A DNA stretch of 64,000 bases. Origin: Anarhynchus alexandrinus. Lineage: Eukaryota; Chordata; Aves; Charadriiformes; Charadriidae. A program made the translations under genes and the position numbers. The stretch covers positions 4,917,964 to 4,981,963 of the forward strand of contig VUYV01000041.1 of assembly GCA_008711295.1 (NCBI GenBank). The letters run 5' to 3'. A model generated the notes under the pieces. That model did no database searches. It was not told the DNA's origin and worked only from the letters and a program-made list of their open reading frames with translations. Shown piece by piece: positions 37,297 through 49,707 of the stretch; the first letter of the stretch is position 1; each line of letters begins with the position of its first letter.

Positions 37297-37726
37297 TTCT
37301 CCTCCCTATGAGGAGAGGCTGAAGGAGTTGGGGCTGTTCAGCCTGGAGAAGAGAAGGCTCCGGGGAGATCTTATTGCGGCCTTTCAGTACCTAAAGGGGG
37401 CCTACAGGAGAGCTGGGGAAGGACTTTTTACCAGGGCATGTAGTGACAGGACAAGGGGGAATGGCTTCAAACTGGAAGAGGGCAGGTTTAGATTGAACAT
37501 TAGGAAGAAGTTTTTCACTTTGAGGGTGGTGAGGCACTGGAACAGGTTGCCCAGAGAGGTTGTTGAGTCCCCATCCCTGGAGGTGTTCAAGGCCAGGCTG
37601 GACGTGGCCTTGGGCAACCTGGTCTAGTGGGAGGTGTCCCTGCCTATGGCAGGGGGGTTGGAACTCGATGATCTTCAAGGTCCTTTCCAACCTAAACCAT
37701 TCTATGATTCTATGATTCTATGAATG
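37297..37726 (+). mobile_element. CR1 LINE 3' end, sense, well preserved
   Basis: It starts at a CTCCTCCCTATGAGGAGAGG word and contains the block GTTCAGCCTGGAGAAGAG. It ends with ATTCTATG in three copies at about 37700-37724. It covers roughly the last 430 bp of CR1, comprising the end of the protein-coding frame and the 3' UTR. A 128-codon frame (37241-37627) crosses it but starts outside the element and is not a cellular gene. Of the complete tails in the window it looks least diverged, so it is probably the youngest insertion of that kind here. Confidence 0.95.
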
Positions 37727-39318
37727 AAAGAATTAGAAACTCTCCCAACTTGTACGGTCTCTCGTTGCCATCCAAGTGGAAACAGACTCGCTCATTTCCT
37801 AATACAAACAGTGATAAAACAAGTTAAGTGGTTAATTGCTACTGCAGATAGATCTAATCACCAGGAGAAAGCTGAGAGTAAACCACACATATTTGTCACC
37901 ATTTAAACAATACACATTTTGCCAGAAGTAAAGAATAAGTATTTGAGACCTTGCCAGCAGATCCTAATTTTTATTTAGGAAAGATGGTGTTACTTTGGAT
38001 GCTACAGTTAATTTGTCTTATCTTTAAAATAATAAATTGTATGTGCAAATACAAGTGTAAACTCTGCAGCTTTACAAGTGGACAGCTTTAACTGTAAATG
38101 TTGGCTTGTTCTAAGAATTTGTCTTAAGTTAGTCTTTGTTTCTGAACAATACAAAATGGTCTGCATGATATTACAGAAACACAGTCTCCAGTCTCCGGAG
38201 ATCTAGTTGAAATTTCATATGTAGTTTCAATCACAGCAATAACGAGAGACAAGCTAGAACAATATTCACTTGGTGCAGATAAAAAACTTATCATGCGGAA
38301 GAGAGATTCTGCAAAATACAAGCAGGAGAGGTGGAAGACACAGGATCGCTCAGCCTTCATCCCAACAACACAACCTGTGTAACACCGAAGCAGCTGTGTC
38401 ACAGCCATTGCTGTGGTACGCTAGATCTATTGCTTTTGCCTCCAACAGTGTTCAGGATTGCACAGCACTGGTTTGCAGCGATATGCTTCTGCTCAGGTAT
38501 CTGCACTGCTTCCTGCCAGCTCCGTAACTACAGTGTACGCTAATCTACAGCAGGAAAGAAAAAAAAGAATGTTGCAGACATGACATGAGAGAGTATGAAA
38601 CATTCATGAGACTTTTTTTTTTTTTCTTTCTAACTTGTTACCTAATTTTACTAATGTGTTGGCTGTTTACAACCTTTCAACCAGACTTGTCACAAAAGAG
38701 AAATGTCATAGACTTGGTCCCAAAGCTGGGAAGGTTTTTTGCAGTATCTGTTTGTTATCACTTCAGTAGTTCATGGTAGTTAATATTGGACTGAACTTCC
38801 TATAGCAAATAATCTGATTAAAGAAATATTGCAGCAAAGACTAAAATACTACATCTCCTTTTTTGTTATTGTGATGGTGATAAACACTGGCAGATACATC
38901 AGAATGCATCTGAAGGAAGGAAAATGTTGTGTTTGTACAAAACTTCGATCATTCTCTTTAGTCTTAGAAACCAAAGAAGGAAAACCAGAGGCAATGGAAG
39001 TGAGCGCAGCTGTTGTATTTATTTAGTCTCATGGGCAGTGCCCTGATGACAGACACTCTTGTAGTGCAGCTTTTGCACAGCACTTCATGTTTCCCACAGA
39101 GTTTATCATTTCCACACGGCCTTTCAGGCACTCAGTGATTTTCAGAATCAGATCCATACCCATTTTCACATTACGCATTATAATAAAACCTCTGTTATAA
39201 TGTTTTGTTAATTCACTAATAAATAAATAAATTGAAGTATGATCTGCTTCCTCTGTGAAGTACTTGGTGCACTCAGTGCACGGTGTTCATATGAACATAT
39301 TCCTCCGTCTTCATGCAG
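37727..39318. other. Non-coding stretch
   Basis: Unique sequence with no element recognised. Near its 3' end a GTTCATATGAAC palindrome and a GTGCACTCAGTGCAC word precede the acceptor of the next exon candidate. Confidence 0.5.
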
Positions 39319-39382
39319 GTGAATGAATTCATGAACCCTGATGCTTATTTCGAAGGTCATTTAAAGCCTCCTGCAGAAAATG
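39319..39382 (+). CDS. Candidate internal exon, 64 bp
   Basis: ATTCCTCCGTCTTCATGCAG is a good acceptor, and AATG followed by GTAAGATA is a strong donor. Only one of the three frames is open: phase 0 in, phase 1 out, reading VNEFMNPDAYFEG and on to KPPAEN plus a leftover G. The other two stop within two codons. The phase-1 exit fits the exons at 49663, 51434, 54776 and 61416. The phase-0 entry fits the exit of 7010-7100, so it might be an alternative path to the terminal exon at 25023. The protein family is unknown. Confidence 0.35.
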
Positions 39383-42300
39383 GTAAGATACATAGCTGTA
39401 AACTTAAAATCTTAAACGTGGCCTAGGAAAGTTCATGGGAGGTTTTCTTAAGATTTGCAAACTTGGGGTCAGGTTTTCCATATACATGACTCTAGCCATG
39501 ATGACATGTGCAGTGGCACTGGCTTTAACCCGCCCCAATGAATTTCTTGTTAACCTTACAAAATACTGCAAAAAAAAATTGGTCATTCTTGCCAACTGCT
39601 TGCCGCCTGTTGTCAGTAACCTCTCATGACTAATGTCTTTGCACTAAGTTACAAATCTATTAAATCTGGCCCAGTAAAACAGAGATACAATGTTAGAAAC
39701 AATACTCAGGGTGTTCTAAGTGTGTAAAACAGGGATTGCATTTATTAGAGCTAGGACTGATTGCACCTGTCAAATAGCAGGAGGTCTTATCTTTCCTGGA
39801 ACCCTTCTATACTCAGTAAAGAGAGGGACTTCCAGAGCAGTACTCTGTCAGGATAACTTAAACACCCAGTTTAGAATAAGACAAATTCCCGACTAGATTT
39901 GCCTCTTTTCTTTTGACAGGGAGCCCATCCGCCCGCTTTTTGGCATTACACAACTTTATATACATTTAACTAACTTTATATAGGGTGAAGTTAGCTAAGA
40001 TCACTCTTGTCTTTTGTGAATAAAAGCCTGAATTCAGAAAATTCAAGGAATGCGCAGATCTACACAAGATCTAATTCTACCCCAGAAGGCTGATAAAAAA
40101 GTATGCATCTATATCTTTTACAAGGTTTTTGCTAGAGCTTTGGAAATGGCTCTACAAAGAGCAAAGATCTTAATGATAGTTTAACTTGTCCATGCCGTTC
40201 TGAAAACTCAAATGGCTTGTCACTCTCAAATGCTGTCGTATTCTGTTTGTTCTTAGTGATGATTATGCATAACACACTGGACCAGACATTCAGTGCCCTG
40301 TACAAGCATCCTACTGGAAGAAACACAGTGCAAGTCATTTACTGATGTAAAGCTTACTTTTCTGACTGTCACAGTGTTGGCAGACTGATTTATCTGTCCT
40401 TTGGGAAAAGCCTGGGATGGGATTTGAAAAGTATCTGATCTCAGTGGATGTCTGTGCCACATTCTGAAGCTACAAAGAGCAGGAGATTTTATGGAGGATC
40501 AGAAAACAGTTGCACAACAAAGATTTGGTGATAATTATTGTGGTACCGGAAATCTACATAGACACCTTATATGCTGTCTGTGGAGTTACGATCTGCACAG
40601 AAAGAAACAAAAGGAAGAGACATCAGGGGGAATATTCCCTAAAATCGCACGCCTTCAGTCAGCACATCATTTCTTATTCACCACCAGGAAACTACTGGAC
40701 GAGAGCCTGGAGCTGTATTCACGAATCTGGGAAGTTTTCTCTGTGAAGTCTCAGGCAGCACGGCTGCTTTAGCAGCGTGCTGGGAAGCACAAAGAGGTTG
40801 CCAGTGCTTCAGGACCTCCTCATGAGGGGCTGGCAGCTGGTTTCCCTCCTGGAAGCCCATCTGGACCTGTAAGGTCCACAGGCTCTGTGATGCCATCCAC
40901 CGGAACCCACAGGAGGTCCTTCCCTATGCTGAAACATTGATGGAGTAATCCAGCAGGAAGAACCTCACCGAGAGGCTCCGCTCTTGTTTATCTATGCCCT
41001 TCCCTGCTGAACTTGTGGGTAGGACAGATGGTGGTTGCACAGGTGACAGACTCTGCTCTGCACTTCAGGTGGCTCTGGTGCCAACTTGAACCAACCTCCA
41101 GCAGAAAGAAACAAAAAAAAAAAGACACCTGTGCTATTCACACTGCTAGGGAACATGTCTCCAATTACCTGCTATTCCTGCTTGTGTAAGAATGATAACT
41201 TGGCTGTAAAAAGAAGCAAATAAAATAGAAATGCCTGCACTGAAGACAGTGTGTTGATACCATCAGTCTGGTAATCAGGAAATATCAGGTTAGAGTCAAC
41301 AGAAACCACGCGGTCAAAATCTGTGCTTCTGAAGGTGTGATCTCAGAACAATGAGCTCTATTTCTAGGAAACAGACAATGAATAACCTCATGTCAGCTTC
41401 TTTATGAAGTAAGGCACAAGCTTGGATACAAAGAGTGCTCTGACCATGCTCTGAGTAAGTTTGTTCTGCCATTTTTAAGCAATGGTCCTGAATATAAATG
41501 CTTAGGTAACTCCAAGCTCATCAATATTTTCCAAAAGACAATTTTTGTCTGAGCAGAAACCTAACAGAGAGTGGCAGAGCTGGGAAGCAAGTAGAGCTGA
41601 ATTTCACCACAGAACCTCTCTCAGTGGGCCCTCCTTAGCTTGGCTCCATCTATACTGTTGTGTTGATTTTAGTCAGCAGACATGGGAGAAGACAAATAAT
41701 AGAATTTGCCTTTTGTTTAATAGAGGGAATAATGAAGTTTATGTCACTGGGGAGGGGGATTCCTGGATTTTCCCATATTTTTGAATTTACAGACCATTGG
41801 ACAGCAGGAGTTCTGAGATTTTCTTCAATGAGATACACAGAAAGTAAAATGTTCTACATGAATTATAATTTTATCTGAGTCCTGATTAGTTACACTTTTT
41901 GAATGTTTTCAGGCTCGAGTAGTAGTTTACTTTTCCTCTTCTTGCCTTCCACCATGTTCTCTCCATGTAAGCGACTATTCTCCATACTTCCTCCCAAGAT
42001 TCAACAGTCTCCTCTAAAGTCCCCTTAGACGTGTTGAAAAATGTTTCTTCAACACAATTACCCTAATTTATATTAAGAACAAGAGTTCCCACCACATTTG
42101 GTGAACTGATAGAGCTGTTCATCTCTCCCCCTATGAAACGTTGTCATTGTCTCCCATTAGACAACAATGGTCTTTGTGTGGGGAAGGGCAAAGAGTTATA
42201 AAGGAAGTTTGGAAAAGTATCCCTACAGGACAAAGAAAGGCTCCCATTCCTAATGACACCAGTGAGCAAAACAGCTGCTGGAATAGTATTGTACCCAAAA

Positions 42301-44604
42301 GGCTTGAACTACATAGGGAACCCCAGCACTTGTGGAATGTAATGCACCAAGCAACCCTTCAAATCTCTGACCAGTGTCAGCTTCTTGAGCTTAAACCCTT
42401 GGTTGCATGTGCCACAAGGTCATAAGCATCCAGCCTATATCAGCAGAAGTCTATAAATTTTACTCATCTGCCAGATTCTTACTGTATAAGTCAATGAGTT
42501 CTTCAGGTTTCTAAATAGCTTTCAACTTGCTTGCCCTCACATTAAATGCAAGATAATGTATCTGACTGTTTAGAGTTTTTATTGTCAAGACATAAAACTT
42601 TTTCCAAATTATTGTCATTTATTTTCCAGGTTGTAAAGCATTCAAGTAAGCAAATCTGATTTGATTTTACCTTATTCTACTGCTCCATGACTAATTTACT
42701 TTTATTACTTCATAAATGAACTCCATGGACATTTTACTCTTACTTCCAAGTGCATTTTTTATGAAAGTATAAAGTTTTGTTTGTGGAGCGATAACATTGA
42801 ACATGTTGGCATAAGCTACAAAGCCCTAAATGGTCTGGGATTTGTTTTTTTCTTCCCTTTATCTTTTAAGCCATTGAGTTCACCTGGAGCATTTCTGTTG
42901 TCAGTTCCAGTTTCAGTAATGGATGGGAGAATATTTGCTGTGAAGAACACTCAGCTCTAGAACTTGTTTCCCAGCTGGACTGCTAGTCCTGCTAGCCTTT
43001 AGGGCACAGAGCAAAGCTTATCTGTTTACCTGTGCTTCTTCCTAAGAAAATCCATGGGACTTGTTATCTTAGCAGACTTAGTGGGGAAATTGGTTAGACC
43101 AGACATTTCTAGAGGGCTTTTGTGCTCTCTGATGCTAATTAGCTTCAGGATTCTCTTTTCTCTAGCAGTTGTTGGTAATATGTTGTGAATTATTTATTAG
43201 GCTTTTTGTGAATGTAAATCCACCCAGATGCTTGGGCAGTGGGCACATGTTTTATAGATATGAATGTCAATCAATAAATAAATAGCTGTGAGTGCTTCTC
43301 TGTAGAGGAGAGGCAGGAAATGATCAGAAGAACAGGGGTAAAAAACAGGAGTATTTTGAAACTGAGGGCCTCTTTGGCCGGCGTCATAGGTTTTTCTTTT
43401 CTCCTCAATATCCTCTGACTTCTGTTGTGGTGCTTCCTAATAAACTACGTCAGCATTGTAAGGGGCAGGTGCCATGGTGCCACTTGCAGAAGAATTTCAA
43501 ATGGGTTGTATTTTGCAAAGGGATATGGACATATTGGTTACAAGGACAAAGCCAAAAGAAGTCATCTCCGTTGAAAATGTTATACCTTCACAGTCCAGGT
43601 ACAAGGCCTTGAGCTTTAATAAGAATATTCTATACTGCAGACATAGCCTGCTTTCCTCTGTGCAGATGATCCAAAAGCAGATATGGGTACTTTTAGTCAT
43701 CATCTACAGCTGTCCAACAAATATTCCCTGTGAATATATTTCAGACTACAGGTGGTTCATGAACTATTCAACTATTTTTGACTATATGCTTCTCTCAAGG
43801 CTCTGACTGACATTCACTAAGCAAACAGCTGTGGTGGCTAAGACCTTACTGCCTCTTCTCCCCCATCCCAGCTGTTTGTTACTGACCCTTTGCCAGAAAT
43901 TCTTGCTCCTGTTCCAGATACAGCAAAACCTGCTGCACCTCAGCTGCTCCGGTCATAATCTGGTGTCTTACTGCAAAACAACTTCTATTGCTAAGTTAAG
44001 CTCATGTACAGGACTGTAAAATGGAACAGCTGAGGTGCAGTAAAATGCTCTGTTCTGCCAGCTCTGCAAGTGGGGGCCATATCTTCTTCAAAGAAGTGCT
44101 GATTTAACCATTTCAGCAAGACCTACCAGAGCTTGTCTGTCACTGTTCCCCTGACCACGTATTGGCTACCACATTGCTTTTAGATGTCTAAAAGCATTAT
44201 AAACAAAGTTAAGAACTTTTGATGCATGTAGTAACGCCAAATATGGCAACATCACTACAGCATTTGACAACTTTTGTCACCTGCATGGGTGTTAGATATA
44301 TGAGTGTTTTTGCTTAAAGAGTAGGATTTGAAGAAACAAATACCCAAAATTCATTGAGAGAAGTAAAGACGTATGAATTTATGAACGTAAGATGGGGAAA
44401 GTGAATCAGAATATATTCTCAAATGGTTACCCACATCTACATCAAGCTTAGTTGAAATATAAACTGTTTAAAACTGTCTAAGGGAAAACTAGCAAATTGA
44501 AAGAATATTGTGGAAACAGAAAGGGCACAAATCCTGGCTATACACTAAGAGTAAAGTGAAACTATGCATTTCTTTACATCAGGTTTCTGAATGTAAAATA
44601 ATAA
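39383..44604. other. Probable intron
   Basis: Unique DNA. A segment ending at the donor GTAAGTTT near 41450 is open in one frame (LLYEVRHKLGYKE) but has a poor acceptor. No transposon is seen before the CR1 at 44605. Confidence 0.45.
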
Positions 44605-45029
44605 AGGACTGGGAAGCCTCCCACATGAGGAAAGGCTGAGAGAATTGAGTTTGTTCAGCCTTGAGAAAAGAAGGCTTAGGAGACCTTACCACCACGTTCC
44701 AGTATTTAAAGGGTGGCTACAAAGAAGATGGAGACTCCCTGTTTACAAGATGTTACATGGAAAAGACATGGGGTAATGGGTACAAGGTACTCCTGGGGAG
44801 ATTGCAATTGGACGCAAGAGGAAAATTTTTCACAATAAGAACAATTAGCCATTGGAATAATCTCCCCAGGGAAGTGGTGGCTTCCCCAACACTGGACACT
44901 TTTAAGATTCAGCTGGACAGGGTGCTGGGCCATCTTGTCTAGACCATGCTTTTGCCAGAAAGGTTGGATCAGGTGATCCTTGAGGTCCCTTCCAACCTGG
45001 TACTCTATGGTTCTATGATTCTATGATAT
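44605..45029 (+). mobile_element. CR1 LINE 3' end, sense, older copy
   Basis: It begins with GGAAGCCTCCCACATGAGG and includes TTTGTTCAGCCTTGAGAA. It ends CTCTATGGTTCTATG ATTCTATGATA. It covers the same portion of CR1 as the copy at 37297 but with many more substitutions, so it is an older insertion. The 93-codon frame 44661-44942 is its residual coding end. Confidence 0.93.
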
Positions 45030-46287
45030 GAAAGCAGACAGGATAAAAAAAAATCTTGGCATTGTTATCCTTTCAGCGTCAGTGAAACACATAAAGATCA
45101 TTTGTGCAAAAATAGCTACTTTGACTTAGGTGATTATTAGGTACAGTAAATATTGTCAGGGATGTTCCATTCGGGTTTGCCCGGTAACTACCTGTGCACA
45201 AGGGAAGCTCGTATGCAACACATACCACTCTGTTCCCTTAACTGGATTGCACAAGGAATACAGCAGCAAAGAATTTGCTCAGATATGTATGTTTCCATGG
45301 GAAGAAAATATCTTCTACTCCAACGGGTCAATCTCCTGTTCCACTTCAAAAGGTGGAGAACATCCAGACAGAGAATTCCCAGGATAGGAATCAGTAGTTC
45401 TTTATAAATATGACAGCAAAATGCAGCATTATGTTGAATTAACACTCACCAGACAAACGATAACCACTGAAACACAGCCCAATTTGCATTGTTTTACAAA
45501 CATAATGTGCTGTGAAGTAGACTAAAGCAGCTGTTACTTAGAATCAAGCTGAAGAGAAATTCAAATGATTTATAGTGTTAGACCTTTCTCCATTAACAGC
45601 TGCTTCAGACCTTTTGCCCTGAGGGAAAATACAGATGGATTTTGCAATACGAAAAGCACAATACATTGGACTTCAATCATTGGAAAAAACAAAGTTTTTA
45701 ACAGGGAAAGATTAATACCGATGATGCAGCTTAATAAGATTTTCATGAAAACAAATTACTTTTTCTAGCATGCTCACAGCTTGGAATATAGGCATGTTGG
45801 GTATATAATTACTCTAATTACAGGGAAAATTGAAGGAATTTGACTATAATTGCCCATTAGCTAGTTGTCCTGAACATGACAGTCACCATACCTATTTTTG
45901 CAACAACAGATTTCCAAAGGGCAGTACAATACTGGTGGCTCTCCATTCTGCTATATGGTTATTGATTATGTTAGCAGCTTGCAAGAATTAGTGCTTTCTG
46001 GATGTAGTCCCATCCTCTAGCACTCACTTCTTCTGATGCTGTGTCTTTTACTTTTAGTAGGAGATCCAGGAAGAAAGGAAAAGATGTACCCAAATTTATT
46101 ATTTACCTTCAACAATTTTTCTATGTTGTGTTATTGCTGCCCTTCATATTTACAACAACTTTCCATGCAAAAAACCTAAAAAGCAAAAGCTTTTATTTCT
46201 TCCTGGGGCAATCTGGAGACTTTAAAGCAAAAGTTTTACAGAAGGGTATATTTTATCTTTTCTTAAACTTCATTTGGACCCTGCAAT
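45030..46287. other. Non-coding stretch
   Basis: Unique sequence between two CR1 copies. No gene or RNA is recognised. Confidence 0.55.
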
Positions 46288-46460
46288 TACAGAATCACAG
46301 AATCACAACATGGTTGAGGTTGGCAGGGGCCTCTGGAGATCATCCTGTCCAACCCCACAGCTAAAGCAGTTTGCTCAGGACCGTGACCAGTTGAGTTCTG
46401 AATATCTCTAAGTAAAGAGACTCCACAGCTTCTCTGGACAACCTCTTCCAGTTGTTGTCC
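46288..46460 (-). mobile_element. CR1 LINE 3' end fragment, antisense
   Basis: It opens with the inverted tail ACAGAATCACAGAATCACA, then GGTTGAGGTTGGCAGGG and GTCCAACCCCACAGC, and ends around the CTTCCAGTTGTTGTCC words. About 170 bp is preserved. It is opposite in orientation to its neighbour at 44605. Confidence 0.92.
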
Positions 46461-49400
46461 AGCAACGTTATGCATATAACTACCCACAGCACATAAAGAT
46501 TAATGAAAGCATGTAGGTTCTACGTTGTTTAATGCAGTAATCTTTCTATTGAGTTTCATTTTCACTTCTACATGGCTTATGGACTCAACCATTAGTCTTC
46601 TGTTGTTACCCTCACCTATATCCCTCAGTGGATCCAGCTAACCCGATTTGAGACAGTCTTGCATTTTATTCAATAGGAGTGAGATTTTGTACCATGGAAA
46701 AAATATGCAATAGCTAGCAAATATATGTGGCTACAGTATGTTAGGGGTCCTCCTGAGGTCAGTCAGGGGGAAAAAAAGTATGTATTTAATGTATATCTGT
46801 AAGGAACCATCTGATTTCCTGGTTAAGTTTTCAAGTCACGGGAACAATCCCATAAGGAAATTCTGGCCATTGCAACAGCTTTGCTTGATGTGTAGCCTTT
46901 CATAGCATCAAGGAATCCAAACAGTAAAACAAAATCAGGCCAGTAGAAATGCCAAAAATCTCATCTCAGTTATATTAGACTTCCCCTGGAATAAAAGAAT
47001 TCATTTTCCACCATGTAGCATGTATCACTCCAAACAGCAGGAGCACCACAGGTTAGGACAGGCCTGAGAAATCTTTCTCTGAGCTCAGAAGACGTGCCAT
47101 CAGCGTTATTCTGTCTTTTGGAAGAAGAAGCTGGAATTATGAATACTCTTGTACCTTCCTAGAGCCGAGACCCACCATTGCCAATTCCATGTTGCCCAGA
47201 AAGGATCTAAAATTTGCCATCAGAAAGGCTGGATCATCCTGATTAGAAAAACTGGCATTTATTTATTTATTAAAAATCTGGAATAAGATTCAGCTTCCAT
47301 CAAAGCTCATCAGTGTATCTCCACGGTCTTTTATGGAAGAAGTGCAAAATCTTAAATAAACTCTTGATGTAGTGGACTGCTGCCTGCAAACAAAAACAGG
47401 GAATAACTGGACTTCCTACTAGACAGCTACAGCTTGCTATTTCAGAATGTGTTGCGTCCCCAGAGATCAGAGGGAGAAACAAACTGACCCAAGAGATCCA
47501 CTTCGCCTCTCACTTCCGGGACAGGGCTGTTGTCATACATGGATTGTATGGATTCATTGGCATCTGTATATACAACTGGCATTGGGTGTGCACACACCGG
47601 GGGGCGTACAAAGGGTGAGAAGACAAAGGTGGTACCTGATGTGTGCTGGGTTGGAGTCAGCCAGAGACCCAAAAACTAATATTCTCCAAAAGCGAGGCAA
47701 ACGTATGAGGAGTGTACATATTTATACAGCAAGCGCAGCGAGGGAAGCCAGCTGGCAGCTCTACCTGCATGTCTGCTCCCTGGGAGAGCATAACCAGCTA
47801 GGCAGCTGCAGGAGCCTGGCAGGCTTCCCCACACACGCCCTATCAACACCATCCGCACAGCAAAGGAGAGGAAAGGAAGGAAAATTGGATGTAGCTCACT
47901 CCATAGAGCTGTCCCCTGAGCAAAGGGATGAGACCCTTCTGCCTCCTCCCAGCCTACTTCTTCTCCCTGGAGCATCTTCCGTGGGTCGGTAACAGATGAT
48001 GCCATCTGCCCTGGCTGGGAGGAGTGAGGTGAAAGCCCCAGGGGAGCAGATGTAGCCTAGCAGGAGACAAAACTGCTATGTAAAAGCAAAAGAGCTTGGG
48101 GCGAGCTCTGGTTTGAGTCATGAGCAGAAGACGAGGCAGACCACCACGAATGTTATTAAGGTGGATACACGCCCAAGGGGAAGCAGCCAAAACGCCATTT
48201 TTGGTGTCACTGCAAAATAAAACAGCTGGCCGGTACCTGCAGGCCAGCTTCACAGGCAATGATGCCTTTATCCTTTCCAAAGCCTGCTAAGTGCCTCCTC
48301 TGAGCATTTTCCTCCTAGTGCTCTGAAGGCATTCAAGCTACCGCTGCTCCCAGGCTATGCATCTTTACACTCCTGCTCTCTTCCTTTCACCTTCCACCTC
48401 CCCCACCCGATCTGAGGCCCTCAGAGCTATAATACGGATATTTGTTTAGTGGTTGGGTTTAGCTGCTCTAAACAGACGAGAAAGTATACCTGAGCTTTTA
48501 GCAGCATGACTCACTTGAAAGCTCGTTTTCATGCCCAGCGCAATAGCTGAAGTTAGGATCCATTTTGCGTGTGCTGTAGGAGGGTTCACAGCTACTAGGC
48601 TGTAGGAGGATGGTAGGGGAGCAGGTAATTAAAGCCCGTACGTACAGGTATCCTCATGGCCTGCCAGGCTTCTGCAGAAGCCTTTTTCTGGCATTTCTGT
48701 GCTCCTGCAGATGGGAATGACTGAGGATTTGTAGCAGTCCTCGGGAGAGGCGGGGGTTTGAGGATTTGGAGACATAAGGGCAAATTCTTCTCTTGAACCC
48801 ACGTGGTGGATTGAAGAGAAGAAATTAGCCGTATGAAATAAAGCCAGGTACTGTGACTCTTTCGCATAGGTAAATATTTCTTTAATCTTTTTTTTTTTTT
48901 CTGAGGGTTATTTTTTGGTATATCCAGCTGTGGCCTGTAGCAGAAAGGAATATCTCATAATGAGCTCTGTTATAAATGGCTCTGAAACACAGAGTGTTGG
49001 AATGCCACTAAAAATATTTTGTCTGTGGCTTTTGCTAAGGCTCAGCTCCTCAGGAAATACTTTCATTGTTTAATGCTGTCATTTTGTACATATCCAATAT
49101 TTTCTTAATCTGTCACTGGGAATAGTTTATTTATAACAAGCTTATTTTCCAATTGCATGTTGTAAATATATCTTAACAGTCTTGCCAAAAACAGTAACTA
49201 TTCACTATAACTACTCAGTTATAGAGATTTAACCAGTTTATTAGCTTTTAAAAATACCAGAAGTGTGTGTCAAATCCTCCCTTGCCCCCCTTTTTTTCCA
49301 CTGAAATATTGGACGTACAAGTTTGGGTCAGGAGTCACTTTGTTGATTAACCACAGTTATAAAAATGAAGGACTGATTGTGTCTCTAGATTTAGCCCGGA

Positions 49401-49662
49401 GTTTGCCATTCACCTCCCTCCAGAAGTAATTCCAAGGGGCAGCGAGACCTAAAGACACCTACTCCATGTTTCTTCCTTGCTCCTTAAAAATTTGCCACTA
49501 GCCTATAATACAAGCAATTTATGGCAACTATAACACAAGAAGCCCAGCTGCTTTTGCTGAGAAATTTTTGGGGAGACTCCAGTGCCGTCATTAGGACGTC
49601 TCTTGTTCTCCCCTGGAAGATGTGAAGGTAGAGAAAAAGGCCCTCTGTTTCTTGTGTCTCAG
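46461..49662. other. Non-coding stretch with a GC-richer middle
   Basis: 47440-48340 is GC-richer and open in several frames, including the longest ATG-led frame of the window outside simple repeats (47447-47992, 181 codons). No family, splice context or codon signal supports it. TATTTATA occurs at 47718-47725. From 48890 on the DNA becomes AT-rich without repeats. Confidence 0.45.
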
Positions 49663-49707
49663 GGTTGTTACATAGATTGACTGCTGAATTTTACAGCTGG
49701 CAACGAG
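49663..49707 (+). CDS. Candidate small exon, 45 bp
   Basis: CCCTCTGTTTCTTGTGTCTCAG is an excellent acceptor, and CGAG followed by GTAAGGCT is a strong donor. Only the phase-1 in, phase-1 out frame is open, reading LLHRLTAEFYSWQR, and the other two frames contain stops. It would join the exon at 39319-39382 in frame. Its exit phase fits the candidates at 51434, 54776 and 61416. Aromatic and charged residues give it a protein-like look, but 45 bp is too short to be sure. Confidence 0.3.

Noticed and set aside
37241..37627. 128-codon frame that resembles a protein
   Set aside because: It is the C-terminal remnant and 3' UTR of a CR1 element with chance upstream codons.
40700..41000. GC-richer segment with few repeats, considered as a processed pseudogene
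   Set aside because: No frame or family resemblance, no poly-A tail and no flanking duplication could be seen.
41403..41451. Possible exon LLYEVRHKLGYKE ending at GTAAGTTT
   Set aside because: The donor is good, but the acceptor CCTCATGTCAG lacks a pyrimidine tract.
44661..44942. 93-codon frame similar to the previous one
   Set aside because: Residual end of an old CR1 copy.
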